Source: Cliona cf. orientalis
Lineage: Eukaryota > Porifera > Demospongiae > Clionaida > Clionaidae
NCBI GenBank assembly: GCA_963930775.1
Contig: OZ005698.1
Coordinates: 6,144,501 to 6,208,500, forward strand
DNA length: 64,000 bases
Direction of reading: 5' to 3'
The position numbers and the translations under genes are program-made. The notes under the pieces are model-generated. The model did no database searches, was not told where the DNA came from, and worked only from the letters and a program-made list of their open reading frames with translations. Shown one piece after another: positions 1 through 16,640 of this stretch (positions are counted from its first letter, which is position 1; each line of letters begins with the position of its first letter).

Positions 1-5244
<5,244 letters not shown>

Positions 5245-5390
5245 ATCGCAGATTTAATACCTAGCGACAACGCCCACCTATAGCGCGGAAGGGGGTGGAA
5301 CCACGTGGAACCAAAGATCTTCGGTGGAACATCGCCTGCCACGGTCCGGTGTGGCATTGACTTCGGGCAAATTCGAAGCTAGCTATCAAC
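5245..5390. promoter_or_regulatory. Candidate bidirectional promoter between NACHT and GT14 genes
   Basis: Only 146 bp separate the start codons of the divergent NACHT (5244, minus) and GT14 copy 1 (5391, plus) genes, so both core promoters and 5' UTRs must share this stretch or overlap the neighbouring gene. The segment is more GC-rich than its surroundings. About 60 bp next to the GT14 ATG (from roughly 5328) reappear upstream of GT14 copy 2 (from roughly 29409), whereas the part next to the NACHT start does not. No TATA box was recognised. Confidence 0.5.
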
Positions 5391-8300
5391 ATGAACGTTT
5401 CACAATGTCGTGGTAGTAAGTTATTCATTGTTACCATGATTTTTCTATTCTCTTCCGCAATCATATCAGTCTGGATCTTCGCGACAAAGCTACCCTCAAC
5501 GAAATCAATAAGAGCTGAAAAAGAAGTCAAAATCATAGATGATAATATAGTACGGACGACCAACATAAAAAATATATCCAAGTTCTCTTCACGTCACCTA
5601 TCAATGATTTCTCATCTGGATAACCTGCCTCAGCAAAATCACAGTAGCAATATCATTTATAAAAATGCCACCAGGTCTCATCGGATTGAACACACAAGAG
5701 CATCTGTATCCTCGCAACATAGATCTACCCTGTCATCTAAATTCAATCATTCCAAGGCTCACGTTGAAACTATTTCATTTTGGACCAACTTTAGTCGCTT
5801 AAAACATACTAGTACTACTATTTCGAACAAGAACAGCGTGGCCTATGATTGCAAATTACCTCCAGAAGGGTTTAAGAGCTGGAACAGCGGTGTTGTGACC
5901 AAATTGACTCCTGATATACATACCAACTGTACCTTACTCTTCAGAAGAGATGAGCTTGAAGTAGAAAGAGTTCAAAATGTTTCTCGTGTCTGGCCAGTGA
6001 AGGAGCATGCACGAAACTTCACACTGTGGGTGAAGGAGCGTAACTGTACTCACTACAAAGACGAGTTGTTTGATAATCTTTACACCACAAAAGATGAAGT
6101 TGCATTTCCCCTTGCATTTGCTCTCATTGTCCACGACAATCCATTTCAAGTATTTCGCTTGATGAAAGTTATTTATCGTCCGCATAATATCTATTGTATA
6201 CACTATGACCGTAGGTCTTCATATGACATGAAGCTACTCTTCAATAATCTTGCTACGTGCTTTAACAACATCATAATCGCTAGCAATATTACAGAAGTTC
6301 ACTGGGGTCATCATTCCCTGATGGACGCTCAAATGCACTGCTTTAGAGATCTTCTGAGACGTCATCGCGAGTATCCATGGCGCTACGTGATCACACTGTG
6401 TGGGAAAGAGCTACCGTTAAGAACTAATAGAGAAATAGTACAGCTATTGAAACCTCTGAAAGGGGCATCGGCTATTCGTACCCTGCCGGCACCTCTCTCT
6501 GAGTATAAGCGATTCAATATGACTTGGAATAAAACTGAAAGATATTATGTTCCTACTCAGATAAGAGCAGAACCAATTCCGTACAACCTGACCATCTACA
6601 AGAGTATGATATACTTTGCTCTAACTCCAGAATTCGTGAACTATGTGCTCAACGATGAAGTAGCAATCGCTCTATCAAAATTCCTAAAAGATGCCTATAT
6701 CCCAGAAGAACACTTCTATAGCACTCTTTTCATGATCCAAGGTAAATATGCTACGCATAGTAGTTAGCTACTACCGTATATAGCCGGAAATTTTGGCGGG
6801 GAATTAAATTTGGTGGTTTGGCAGTCTATAAATTTTGGCGGATTTTAATTTGGCAATTGTAATATTATTGCAATTGCCAAATTAAAATCCGCCAAAATTT
6901 CCTACTGGCATAATAATGCTGATGGCTCTGATCGAAGGCTTTTATCATCGATCCTGTACCTAACTACCAAATTTAAATCAGCCAATATTTCTGGCTATAT
7001 AGTATTATAATTATCAAGAGCTAATTTTAGGCCAAACAAACTTAATTACTAGTTTCTCAGGCTTTCAAATTTCAAATCCCATGCGGGAGGCGGCTTTTTA
7101 TTTTATTTTTTAATGAAAAATGGGCGTGGCGATAGTGACCACGCCCATTTTCGCTAGTGCTGCACGTGGTTGATACACAAGCTAGTGGTGAAATACAAGT
7201 ATTGAAGTCCAACCAGAGAGAATATCTAGCCTAACAATCAAGTTTAGCTTTCAATTTAGTAGAGAAAAGTTTTATCAGTCGTACTAACCTTATAAGATGA
7301 CAAGATTTAGCCGCGGCACCAGACGACGTCATCATCTTTGAAGAAAATAGCTAGCTAGCTGCTGGCTAAATACCACTTTCACGGAGACTTCAGTTGTGAG
7401 ATGTCAACCAAACTGTCTCGAGATGCCAGAAAACAGTTAGTTTCATGAACTCTTTACTGTATGTTCCAATTTTTGTCTGTTAATTAAATTAATTAGCACG
7501 TGACTGCTCACGTGAAAAATAAATAAAAAAGTCTTGCTTTCTCAAAATTTGATGCGGGCGGGCCTGAGAAACTATTAATTAACTTTGCTTGGCCTTACAC
7601 GTACCAAACCAGTTTAAACTGAACCGGATTAAACCGCGTTTACACACACACGCTTGAGATATTCATAGCCCACTACTACGTACACGTAACCAACTTCTAA
7701 TCCACATCAGGATGTGGGTTACAACCCGAGTCAGCTTCACGCCTTGTTTCTAGTTCATTAATCATTAGCATAAAGAAACCTCATGGTCTGAAGATTCCAA
7801 ATTGTAAACAACTTAATGAGCTCTTAAAGTTCTGGAACATCAGTTAATGCAGAGGAGTGAAAAGTAACTGTAATAATGCGTGCACCTCAAAATAATTGTA
7901 CTTGTGTCAAATAATTCAACGGATCGCTAGGAATAATTCACCCTCCTCTGTATTAGCCATGGTTACTGCATGCATGCATGCTCTCTTAGACTCTAATTAA
8001 TGAACAGTAACCATGGCAAATACAGAGGAGGGTGAATTATTTCTAATGACCCGTTGAATGCTTATGCTAATGATTAAAGAAATAAAGCATGAAACTGAGA
8101 TAACCACCTGCTATGGTAAAATAATGATTCATCTTTTGCAGTGTAATGCAGAGGAGTCAGAATAAGTTTATAAATTTTACCCTCCTCTGCATGTATTCAT
8201 TCTTAGACTACTGCTATCGATCATACTTCCTTCCATGAAAAATGGGAGTGATTCAAATTAATTGGGCAAATTATTGACAATAAGCTTCTAGTATGTGATT

Positions 8301-10439
8301 ATGCAATTTAGGGTGAATGTTGTTTATAGAATACTACATGGAATCTTACATGAAGAATCTCCCGGTGGCTAAGTGGTGATTATTTAGCATGCATGGTTAC
8401 CGTATTGCTTGGTAACATGATGTGCATTATAGCCCTTGCTATCTTTTCTAAGCATTATTTAAGTGCCATGATACATGTATACGTAGCTATATAGGCTTTT
8501 ACAGTGTTTGTAACATGATTCCACAAACTGACATTATGCCTCAAATCTAAACAATGTCATGTATCAGCTTTCAGGTTGCAAAACAGACTGTTCATGCATA
8601 ATATTATGTATTGGTTCTAATTAACATGCTATTCAGAAATTTATCAGCTTTGGATGGCGTATAATTAGAGCATGAAAATTGACGTTCTTGTCAGGTGGCA
8701 TATCCTAAAACTTTAGAGAGACACACTGCAATTAAAGTGAAAGTGTGGAAAACATGGCTTTCAGAGTTAATGTGTCGAGTTAGCTGTTATTGTCAACTGT
8801 AAGTATCGATACGTTAATTCTAATTTGAACGTATCTGGAAAAAATAATTAGCATGGCCACATGGCACATAATTAGAACGTGGAAATTAGGACCCGGCTTA
8901 GATGGCGTGTTCACTAGCTAGAGAGGCGCCTTAATTAGAACGGGTACAGAATCTATTAACTTTAAATCTGAGTTGGCCAACATAAAGTATATAGAGAGCT
9001 GTGATCATAATATTATTACACGATTTACAGATTATATTATCATTTTGGTATATATTGCACTAGTGTTACTTGTTGCTTTTTATTAAGTATTATTAAATTT
9101 TGTAACAGTTGTTGCTTTCTCTTGTTTGTTGTATTTTAGTGATGCTTACTGTTGTTTATGTTGCTAACTGTTGTGTCACATGATTACGCAATAAGCAATA
9201 CTAAGTAACAAAACCAATAGAGAAAGGTATACGATAGCTAACAGCAAGCATTGTTAGATGTTACCTAGGTAACTATATAGTATGTGACAGAATATTCTCC
9301 AATACAGAGGAATTAACATCAATATTATAGTCTCAAACAGATTCATGTTAGTGTACACAATGACACTGTAGGCAACATGCTCAATGTAAAAGAATATTAT
9401 AATTAAATTCCTATGTCAACATCTGTTATATGGCAACCACTGTACGTCATGTATTGGCCCGTAACGTATAGTATCCCACTAGTAGCATGCACACCCTCGT
9501 GAAAAGTAAGGACAATATCGTAACAGAGGAGTGGTTGTAGCCCAACACGCATGATGCGGCTCTCCAACCCCTGCAGCCCAACCTAAGCAACCATATCTAT
9601 CTACCATTTTGAAGTGCTGAGATGTAATCAATAGTATACAGCATCTTGGTTTCCACTTTTATAGCCCTTATGTGGCTATTGTTTTTGCACAACCCTACGG
9701 GAAGTACCATACATTCTATAGTAACGATGAATATGATACTTTTTGTAGCTATGGTTGTACATGTGCTACAACCAATAAAATTTAATATGTACAAGTGTGC
9801 CTTGGCAATAGCAATAAACTAGCAAGCAATGATAAGCAACCCATGATAGAAAGCAACAGCACCAAGCAACAGAAAGCAACTGCATAAGCAACAATATTAA
9901 GCAATGTGTAATAACTTTGGTCAATAATCACCATCAGATTCTGCGTATTACTTTCAATGTATTTGTTTTGGTCTGACAGTAGATCAAACAATATGATTGC
10001 TATCATACAATGTACGGAGTCCCATGCCCCGTGGGTTGCCCCTTCGGGATGGGTTGTTTACAGCCATAATTCCTCAGTTTAAACTACAATTCTGGTAGAA
10101 CTATCATTACCTTCGCTAATCCACACAGGAGTACCTGGAGGAAATGCCAATATACCTCTCTGGCGTATTCCTATCATATCAGAATACATTTGGGTAACTG
10201 GACAAAGTAAAACACAAACCGAGCAGTACTGTAAAAGTGGATACATCGTTCACAATATTTGCATCATGACAAGTGCTGATCTCTCTAGTGTGCATAGACA
10301 GGTGAATGCTAAAAAGCTGAGAGGACCTATGTTCCACAACAAATACTTCATGGAGCGGGACCACACTGTTATGGACTGTCTGGAAGAACAATTGGTCATA
10401 AGAAACAGATTAGAATATGAGAAAGATTGCTTAGCTTGA
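5391..10439 (+). CDS. GT14 branching beta-1,6-GlcNAc-transferase-like protein, copy 1
   Basis: Two exons, 5391-6741 and 10129-10439, give 553 residues. It is a type II Golgi-style glycosyltransferase: a short cytosolic tail, a membrane anchor at about residues 11-30, a Ser/Thr/Asn-rich stem to about 150, then a Branch (GT14) domain from about 239. Landmarks shared with GCNT enzymes are FPLAFALIVH, the IYCIHYDRRS strand, the ITLCGKELPLRTN block, and IPEEHFYSTL, whose glutamate matches the GCNT catalytic base. Exon 2 supplies PGG after the splice, then the Cys-containing C-terminus (YCKSGYIVHNICI, FHNKYFMERD) and stop at 10437. Members of this family add beta-1,6-GlcNAc branches to O-glycans, or xylose in related enzymes; the acceptor here is not predictable. 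It pairs with copy 2 at 29479-33813, which has the same intron position and phase. The 3.4-kb intron carries MITEs. Confidence 0.9.
6772..7003. mobile_element. MITE with TACCGTATATAGCC-type ends
   Basis: Terminal inverted repeats of about 40 bp: the left end TACCGTATATAGCCGG matches the reverse complement of the right end, ending GGCTATATAGTA. A second perfect-looking hairpin sits inside at about 6833-6899, around the core TTGGCAATTG. It lies just after the 5' splice site of GT14 copy 1 and is absent from the copy 2 intron, so it inserted after the duplication. Confidence 0.75.
7030..7594. mobile_element. PIF/Harbinger-like MITE, TTA target duplication
   Basis: The ends read GGCCAAACAAACTTAATT on the left and TTAACTTTGCTTGGCC on the right, followed inward by the shared CTCAGG and GATGCGGG-type motifs. 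The element is flanked by TTA at 7027-7029 and 7595-7597. Three-base TTA/TAA duplications are typical of PIF/Harbinger elements. The same TIR family bounds elements at 14674-15100 and 17108-18528. No transposase ORF is present. Confidence 0.8.
7914..8059. repeat. Long imperfect palindrome
   Basis: Arms of about 55 bp (ATTCAACGG, then TTCACCCTCCTCTGTATT and CCATGGTTACTG) are inverted around a spacer of about 40 nt. The arm motif CCCTCCTCTGCAT recurs at about 8183 and at about 31870 in the intron of GT14 copy 2. It is probably a foldback or MITE remnant in the intron of copy 1. Confidence 0.7.
8140..10120. other. Intron sequence of GT14 copy 1 shared with copy 2 intron
   Basis: Collinear patches of similarity connect this intron segment with 31860-33490, for example TTAACTTTAAATC and GGCCAACATAAAGT near 8955 and 32530, the AGCAA-rich stretches near 9840-9920 and 33235-33325, and the run CAGCCCAACCTAAGCAACC near 9576 and 32976. 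No ORF or RNA gene was recognised. It shows that the duplication included intron DNA. Confidence 0.7.
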
Positions 10440-10626
10440 CAGAAAATACTAAAATTTATATACTGTCAGTATGCACCCAAGGGTTTATTGAGCCATGTAT
10501 ATGGCTTATGTGGTTCGAAAGCCCTTGGCTGTACATAAATCACTCACAATAATATTATTATGAGAAAATCAATGTTTTTATGTGCATAACATGATATTGT
10601 TTGTTACAGTATGCATGACATTATGA

Positions 10627-10702
10627 ATGGATGACATTGTATGTACACTGCAAAATAAGAAGGTTATTCAAAAACCTTTTTATTTTTGCAGTGTGTCATC
10701 CA
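10627..10702. repeat. Short palindromic MITE-like element
   Basis: The ends GGATGACA and TGTCATCC, with inner arms CACTGCAAAATAA and TTATTTTTGCAGTG, fold into one hairpin. It interrupts sequence otherwise shared with the right duplication block, so it is probably a post-duplication insertion. Confidence 0.65.
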
Positions 10703-12598
10703 TAGTATAATCCAACTTGGTTTACCTCAGTTGCACTTGTTTTGCATGCTCCAGGTCACAAATTCATGCATCTGGTCACAAAACGGTAGACTATAGCTAA
10801 GTATGACATTGTAATTTGAGCCTTGACCATCAATCATACTGAATACATGCAGGGTAACAACATTAGAAGTACAGTTCTTTAAAGATAAAATAACAATTAA
10901 AATCTAAAGTTTCAAATGACCATCAAGCATTTGAAGCAGCCATAAAAAACCTTGGAAACTACTCAGTAGCCTCTGATGATTAATGGCGCCAGATCCGCAC
11001 TTGGAATGCGTTCCAAGACCACCAGATGGTCATGAATATGGTGATGATCTCAGCCTAAAAAGGCTGAAACCAAACTCTTACCTCCTATACGATATCATGA
11101 TAGCATTATTCTAGGGCATGACTTTACTTAGGAATCAACAGAAGCCTCTATATTTAATTGGACAGAATGACAGAAGCTTTCAGTGGTTAATTTAATTAAG
11201 CCCTGGCCATAAGCTGCCCAGGCTTCAGGTATATCCCCGATATAATTGAGGTGTAAATTGCTTGATTACTTGTGCACCGGGTTAACCCAAACTGGGTTAA
11301 AATAATCCTTCAATTTTCAGTGTATGTATATGTAATAGTTAAGGTTTTCTGTGGTGTATGGGAATTGTACCCAATAGTGTGTATTATACAACATTAATGT
11401 CATGTATTTAATTTGAGAGCAAAGCCCAAAGAATTCTCTGGACCATTATACACCTTAGAAAACCATAGTACAGCTGACTACTGTAAACACTGTACTTTAC
11501 TAGAATTTACAAAAAGCTAGGGTGTACTTTCAAGCACCCTAGGTGGGTTGTTAGAAACTTCTAGTCTATGTGGGATTAACAAGCTATTCTTCCTTTGAGG
11601 TGTTTCTTCATCATGCAAATGATCAGTATGTATGATCATAATAATATTATCATACATGTAGGTTGTATAGTAAATAGCGAATGATTTATTGACAGAGGGA
11701 GAAGCCTGAAATCAATGAGCCACTGAACTGTCAAGCTAGAGTGCTATAACTGATTTGTAGCTAGACAGTGTAGTACTGATCTAAAGAAATTACAAACCAT
11801 GTACAGCTGTCATTTGTAGCCGCTACAGGATGCTTTCCTCCACTGACAGCTGCTACTAACAAGTCAGTTGTAATGCGTATATAGTATACCTAATTAAGGT
11901 CCTTGTGCGAGATATTCGTCCTGCAGGTTTAGTGATTTGGTATCCTTTGATTTGTGTTACTTCAATACTACCAGGAGCTTGTGAGCTGCCCACCACCCTT
12001 TGAGCGGCTCATAAGTTCGAGCTCCTGGTACTACAATATGCACATGTGACATTGTATGTATATGAATGCATGACATTGCATTTATTAATAATATATAATT
12101 ATGTCGAATATACCCCTGGGCCAATAGAGATCTTATAACTGTCTTATTGGCCCATGACCCCCTCTCATTGTTGCCTACCCTATGATCACCCACACCCCTC
12201 TGATAGCTGGCAGTTTTCTAATAAAACTTGGTTGCTAGGCAATGGCCAACAAGTATGTATGTATGTATTATGATAGATTGTGTATATTATTATGTATGTA
12301 AGAAATATTACCTATGCATGTGTACCTGTGTGTTATTATAATAGCTACTCTGTATATTTTGTGATGACAGTCTCAGGCAATAAATTGAATGTTAAAATAA
12401 ATATTATGGTATTATACTATATACACAATGAAATTATTATTGACTGTAAATCTATTAAATATAATATTATAGCCATCCCTCAGCTGAAGTATATGTATAC
12501 TTTCGCTATAGCTAAATGAAAACTGTTTATTGCGAACATATGTCATAAATATACAATTATTATGAAAAGCAGCAGGTTTCATGGTAGAGATGCAATTG
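10703..12598. other. Non-coding 3' flank of GT14 copy 1
   Basis: No convincing exon was found. The left part is collinear with 33814-34500. A hairpin around CTACCAGGAGCT and AGCTCCTGGTA lies at about 11967-12030. The remainder is AT-rich with GTAT and ATTAT runs. Confidence 0.5.
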
Positions 12599-13029
12599 CA
12601 GTGGCGTATCTAATGCAGGGCCTAGGAGGGCAGAAGCCCTGCCAAGGTGCCCACCCTACTCCTCTGGCCAAAAACTTGGGGAAGAAGGGGCTAAACATAA
12701 ATTTTCCTGTTTTTATACTTCGGCCTCTTATATAGCAAAGAAAATATTTGGATTGAAAGTGAAGTCATTAATTTCACTGAAAGATACTTATTAAAGTCTG
12801 ATCCATTTTTGTCTTTAATTATTTGCAGATAATGTGTGCTAGAATATTCCGCCAAGAATGCACCAGAATTGCTCTCATGAGAGCTGATTTTTCAAACATT
12901 TCCTGGGGGGGGGGGGGGGGGGGGGGGGGGATGCCCCCTGGTTTAACTTTGGGTGTGCTAAAGCATACCTCACGCAGTTGGTGCCCTTTGGGGCCCTATT
13001 AACACACACACTCTCTAGATACACCACTG
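12599..13029. mobile_element. hAT-type MITE with 8-bp target duplication
   Basis: The ends are CAGTGGCGTATCTA on the left and TAGATACACCACTG on the right. They are flanked by TGCAATTG (12591-12598) and TGCCATTG (13030-13037), an 8-bp duplication with one mismatch. The CAGTG terminus and 8-bp duplication are characteristic of hAT elements. The interior has no transposase and carries a 26-G run at 12905-12930. Confidence 0.85.
12905..12930 (+). repeat. 26-nt poly-G run
   Basis: An uninterrupted G26 inside the hAT-type MITE. It is able to form G-quadruplexes on the plus strand, and its length is likely variable or error-prone in sequencing. Confidence 0.9.
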
Positions 13030-13094
13030 TGCCATTGTATTACAATAATACAGTGACTGTCACTACACTTTGAAGATACTGACGTTCGATTACC

Positions 13095-13703
13095 ATGTCA
13101 ACTAAAAGAAAGAAATCGTTGTTACCAAGTTTAGAGGATCTGCAATCTGACGCCAAAAGGCACAGGACGACCTCTAAAAATATCCACGACTCGTATAAGT
13201 TGTTGTCAGAGGTAGATTTGTTCGGATTACCACCTGGAAATCTGGGGAAGCTTACAAACGACGAAAAAATATGTTGGCTGATTTCCCAGTACTCCTTCGC
13301 TGTTGTCGCAAAGGTGTGCAGCTTCATAAAATGTCTACCTTCAGCTCTAACAGAAAATTTCCATCATAGCTACAAGAAGAATTACCCGCGCTATCGGCTG
13401 AAAGTAGCTATCAAGAAAATGCTATCATTTATTACGTCTGAGCTTTCTGATGCCGTTGCTTGCTTTTCTGCCAGGGAAGACGTAATTCTATCACCTCCAG
13501 TAGACCACTGTTATGAATGTCAACAATTGTTGTCGCCTTATAACTCATGTCAAGTGAGGTGCTACACAAGGACTGGTGCTATGCATGGTCGCAAATTTAC
13601 ACTACGTTGTACTTCTATCCAAATTGCGAATCCAATAATTGCGATAGACGACCCCGTACCGTACTGTAGTATACATGCACGTTTATGTTTGCGAATCTAT
13701 TAG
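13095..13703 (+). CDS. Uncharacterised 202-residue ORF, possible KDZ-transposon cysteine-cluster protein
   Basis: An ATG-initiated, intron-free ORF. The N-terminus is basic (MSTKRKKSLLP). The C-terminal third has a cysteine-spaced segment (HCYECQQLLS, then CQVRCYTRTGAMHGRK and LRC) that resembles, from memory, the CxC-type cysteine clusters carried by KDZ transposon genes of invertebrates. The match is partial: the last expected cysteine pair is missing, the tail after residue 175 looks like read-through, and no transposase core follows. It starts 66 bp after the hAT-type MITE. It may be a dead transposon fragment rather than a host gene. Confidence 0.35.
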   Translation: MSTKRKKSLLPSLEDLQSDAKRHRTTSKNIHDSYKLLSEVDLFGLPPGNLGKLTNDEKICWLISQYSFAVVAKVCSFIKCLPSALTENFHHSYKKNYPRYRLKVAIKKMLSFITSELSDAVACFSAREDVILSPPVDHCYECQQLLSPYNSCQVRCYTRTGAMHGRKFTLRCTSIQIANPIIAIDDPVPYCSIHARLCLRIY

Positions 13704-13771
13704 TTGCGAAACGTACAAAAACTCGCAATTCGCAATTAAAACCCGATCTACGGTAATTGATTTGGAGTGGC

Positions 13772-13955
13772 CTTATATAGTCTGGAGTGTGCTGCTGAAG
13801 TAGATCTAGTGACTCTCATAAGTTTACAAAAGTCTACCTAATTGAAGTTGCCTGTTGCTTTTAACCACCTCTGCTTTAATACTGTTCTCATCGTCTTCTG
13901 AGCATGCATGTTCACAGTATATAGTGCAGGCTCTGTCGATGTCGCTGTGACGACC
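13772..13955 (-). pseudogene. Relic of the 3' end of the beta-helix/multi-pass membrane gene
   Basis: The minus strand encodes CSEDDENSIKAEVVKSNRQL, against CSEDDENDKAEVMKSKRQFQ at the C-terminus of the intact gene at 34980-38846. Matching non-coding flank (AAGTTTAC, CTGCTGAAG) continues below it. The rest of the gene, about 1,250 codons, is absent. Its position downstream of GT14 copy 1 mirrors that of the intact gene downstream of copy 2, so it is the decayed partner from the segmental duplication. Confidence 0.8.
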
Positions 13956-14551
13956 TATACCGATTTCCATCAGCTGAAGCGTAGCGCACGCGCATGCAGT
14001 GTATCTCCCCCTTCCCCTCCCCCCAATTAGAAGGCCTGGGGATGAGGCTAGACTAAGAACAGCGCCTGCAAACAATGAGTTAACCTGTAGTATCTATGAT
14101 TGTAGAAGTCTAGACTCAGTGCATGAATATTCCAAGAATGCGGGGGGCCGCGGCGTGATTGTGATGCCATTATATTAAAGCAGGAAATAGCTACCGGTAT
14201 TCATTACCGATAATGTTTAGTGTCACGCCCATATGAATGCTCAGTAGTGCCGAGTGACTTTCTCTGTACGTAAGTACTACGTACTGTGGCATCCATGGTT
14301 TATGATCAAGAAAGTTGTTTCCTGTAATAGCTATAATATATCTACCGACGTACTAATTTGGTCTTTACGCAAGAAGCTGTGCACACAAAATCGGTAAGTC
14401 AAAGGGATCCGTCCTAGCCAGCTATATTTAACTCAGGTAATCTAAGGACTGGGTACGCGCGCGCAATATACTTCAATACGTTTAGTCACATGATCACGAT
14501 CATGGCCATATTATAGTAGCTGTACAAAGGCAGAGGTTGGCTGAGGCGGCG
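13956..14551. other. Intergenic, no gene seen
   Basis: A short copy of the CCTGGGGA(T/C)GAGGCTA repeat end lies at about 14034-14050, the same family as the hairpin at 46940-46997. The remainder shows nothing recognisable. Confidence 0.4.
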
Positions 14552-15194
14552 ATGAAGACGCTTAGCTATAAAGATATCTCCGTTGTACGAAGCGAGTCAA
14601 CGACGATTTTAAGCCATAATGCCCTGGGGCAGGAAGAACTGTTGAACGAGACGGGAGATATTCAGGTAAATAAGGCCCCAATTCCTTGGTTATTAGTTTC
14701 TCATCAGGTAGTTTCCCAACATACCATGCGGGCGGGCGGGTATTACCATTATTTAATTAATGTTGACCACAACTTATGCAACACTTGAAAGGCACATAAA
14801 ATGCATGGTGCTGCCTGGGCAAACATTGCTATTGGCACACACAAACAGTATACTAGTCACAAAAGTGGCATCAAGAGTGTCAGTCATGAAGGTAGCATGG
14901 TTAGGCAGTACACAGATGCTTACCAGAGCCATAGCACCCCCTAGCTCTTCAACAACATTGTAGCTAACTGCTGCACACGGTCGGTCACGTGATTGTCCAC
15001 ACCTTTTATTACGTCATTGGAATGCACTAATGAAATAATGCTAACTTGAAAAATTGATGCGGGCGGTTGATGAGAAACTAATAATCAATAAATTGGGGCC
15101 TAACCCTCGTGTGACCTTAGATTTATCGCTCTTTGGGGCATTCCCGCTCAGTACGATGACAGATCAACTTGCCCCAGTGATATTTATTAGTTAG
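14552..15194 (+). pseudogene. Small ORF interrupted by a Harbinger-like MITE
   Basis: Reading from ATG at 14552 (MKTLSYKDISVVRSE...), the frame reaches the left edge of the MITE at 14674. Past the element and one copy of its TAA duplication, the same frame resumes at 15104 (...LDLSLFGAFPLSTM...) and ends at TAG 15192-15194, giving 70 residues in total. The remaining lengths (122 + 91 nt) add to a multiple of three, so the insertion split a once-continuous reading frame. Alternatively GTAAAT at 14666 could be a splice donor and the left part a first exon. I do not recognise the protein. Confidence 0.4.
14674..15100. mobile_element. PIF/Harbinger-like MITE, TAA target duplication
   Basis: The left end GGCCCCAATTCCTTGG and the right end ending AAATTGGGGCC are inverted, with a shared inner block (ATTAGTTTCTCATCA and its complement) and GCGGGCGG motifs. 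It is flanked by TAA at 14671-14673 and 15101-15103. No transposase is present. Confidence 0.85.
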
Positions 15195-16554
15195 GCATAT
15201 AAACTTTATTTAAGGCCTAGAGAGACAGTCGTCCAGATTGATCTTCACCGCCGCCTTTTGCGATCTTGTCTTCGGAATAGCCTTTACGCATGACGTCACC
15301 AGGAGGAAGCTAATTAATGGGCGTGGCCATTAATTAGTTTGCGGTTAGAGAAATGGTTGGTCTATCTTATGGTGCAACTTCCTTGTTCACAATATGTAGT
15401 GTTCTGGAGATATGGTGGCTAAAGTTACACCTAAAATCATGCTCTGAAATGGGTGTCCCAGTCCTTAGACCGCCTGAGAAGGGTTTATTAGAATAAAAAT
15501 GAGTAGCTACCGGTACTATGCGCATACTATAGATCTACAATATTATTATTATTATCAAAAACGGTGAGTCTGATGATCATTCATAATGATTCTTTCACGA
15601 TATTCAGTATTATTATAATTATGCTCCTCATAGTAGCTAGCTATTATTTGATCAGTGATAGCTAATGATGAGCGAAGTCTTGCATCTGATTTCCATAAAA
15701 AGTGTCTGATGACGTGAGGAGTATCTACTTAAAGCCTTGTCATATTTGATCCAAGTAACACTGTGGTCTAAAATTTGGTGGCCAGTGACAGCAAGGGTAG
15801 TTGGTCATATGATCCAAATCTGGCACTCCACACATCATAGCTAAATGATTTAGCAGTGATAGAACTAATTGTTGTAAATCAGACGGGTGTCTCTAGCTCC
15901 CACATAGTTTATTGCAGACCTTGGATTTGGTCTGTGATCAGGCATTTGACTAGAGCTATAATATTATTATACCTGTTAGCGCAATTAAGGATGGTGATCA
16001 TATATAGCTCTTTCCATTCCTGAGATACAGGCGTCATCGGTACCCGGCATCTATATGGCTAGCTAAAACTTGTGGTATAGGTCATAAAAATTAATGATAA
16101 TAATTGTTATTATGCTGATAATTGACATACTACCCTACCAAGGGCATATCAGCCTAGTCTATAATATCTTAATAATAATATTAATTTTATTATAATACAT
16201 GTCATTGACAATGTGTAACCAAACCTCATACCTGCCAACCTGCGGATAGTCTTGTGCTTGAAGTTTGTATACAATGTGCTTGATTTGGGGCATTTTTGCT
16301 TGAAAATGCTACTAGCTTCTCCAAAATGTATTAGCATATAATATGGGCCAGGTTCTCACAAAAAATGAGGGATTTAGTGATTTTTGTGAGGGATGGGTGC
16401 CATTTTTGCTTGAAATCAAGCAGAAAGCTGGATGGTTGGTAGGTATGAAACCTTAGCTACCTACTTCCTGTGGTTTACAAGGAACATGACTAGCTAGCTT
16501 TCTATAGCAATGAATAATGAATTTGAAGCGGGTATAAAGACTTAATTGTATACA
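15195..16554. other. Intergenic, no gene seen
   Basis: AT-rich sequence with ATTATT runs. No exon with plausible splice borders and no RNA gene was recognised. Confidence 0.4.
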
Positions 16555-16640
16555 ACTAGAGCTCTCTAGAGCACATACCCCGAGCGTTCTGTAGCCACAC
16601 TACATAGTATTGCAACACTCTATATACTAGCTAGTACAGT
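16555..16640 (-). mobile_element. Fragment of interspersed repeat X
   Basis: Begins ACTAGAGCTCTCTAGAGCAC and continues with CATACCCC and TATTGCAACACTC, the terminal sequence of repeat X (compare 16946-21943 and the inverse ends at 22910 and 29197). Only the end of the element is recognisable. Confidence 0.6.

Larger units (their letters stand above)
5328..11960. repeat. Segmental duplication, left block
   Basis: This block matches 29409-34500 in the same orientation. It contains about 60 bp of 5' flank, both GT14 exons, the intron in patches, and about 1.5 kb of 3' flank. Flank landmarks shared with the right block include AAGCCCTTGGCTGTA (near 10520 and 33890), GTGTATTAT next to a TGTACCC run (near 11375 and 34040), and CCACTGAACTGT (near 11719 and 34277). 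A further match, the beta-helix gene 3' end, continues at 13772-13955. Boundaries are approximate and were set by eye. Confidence 0.75.
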
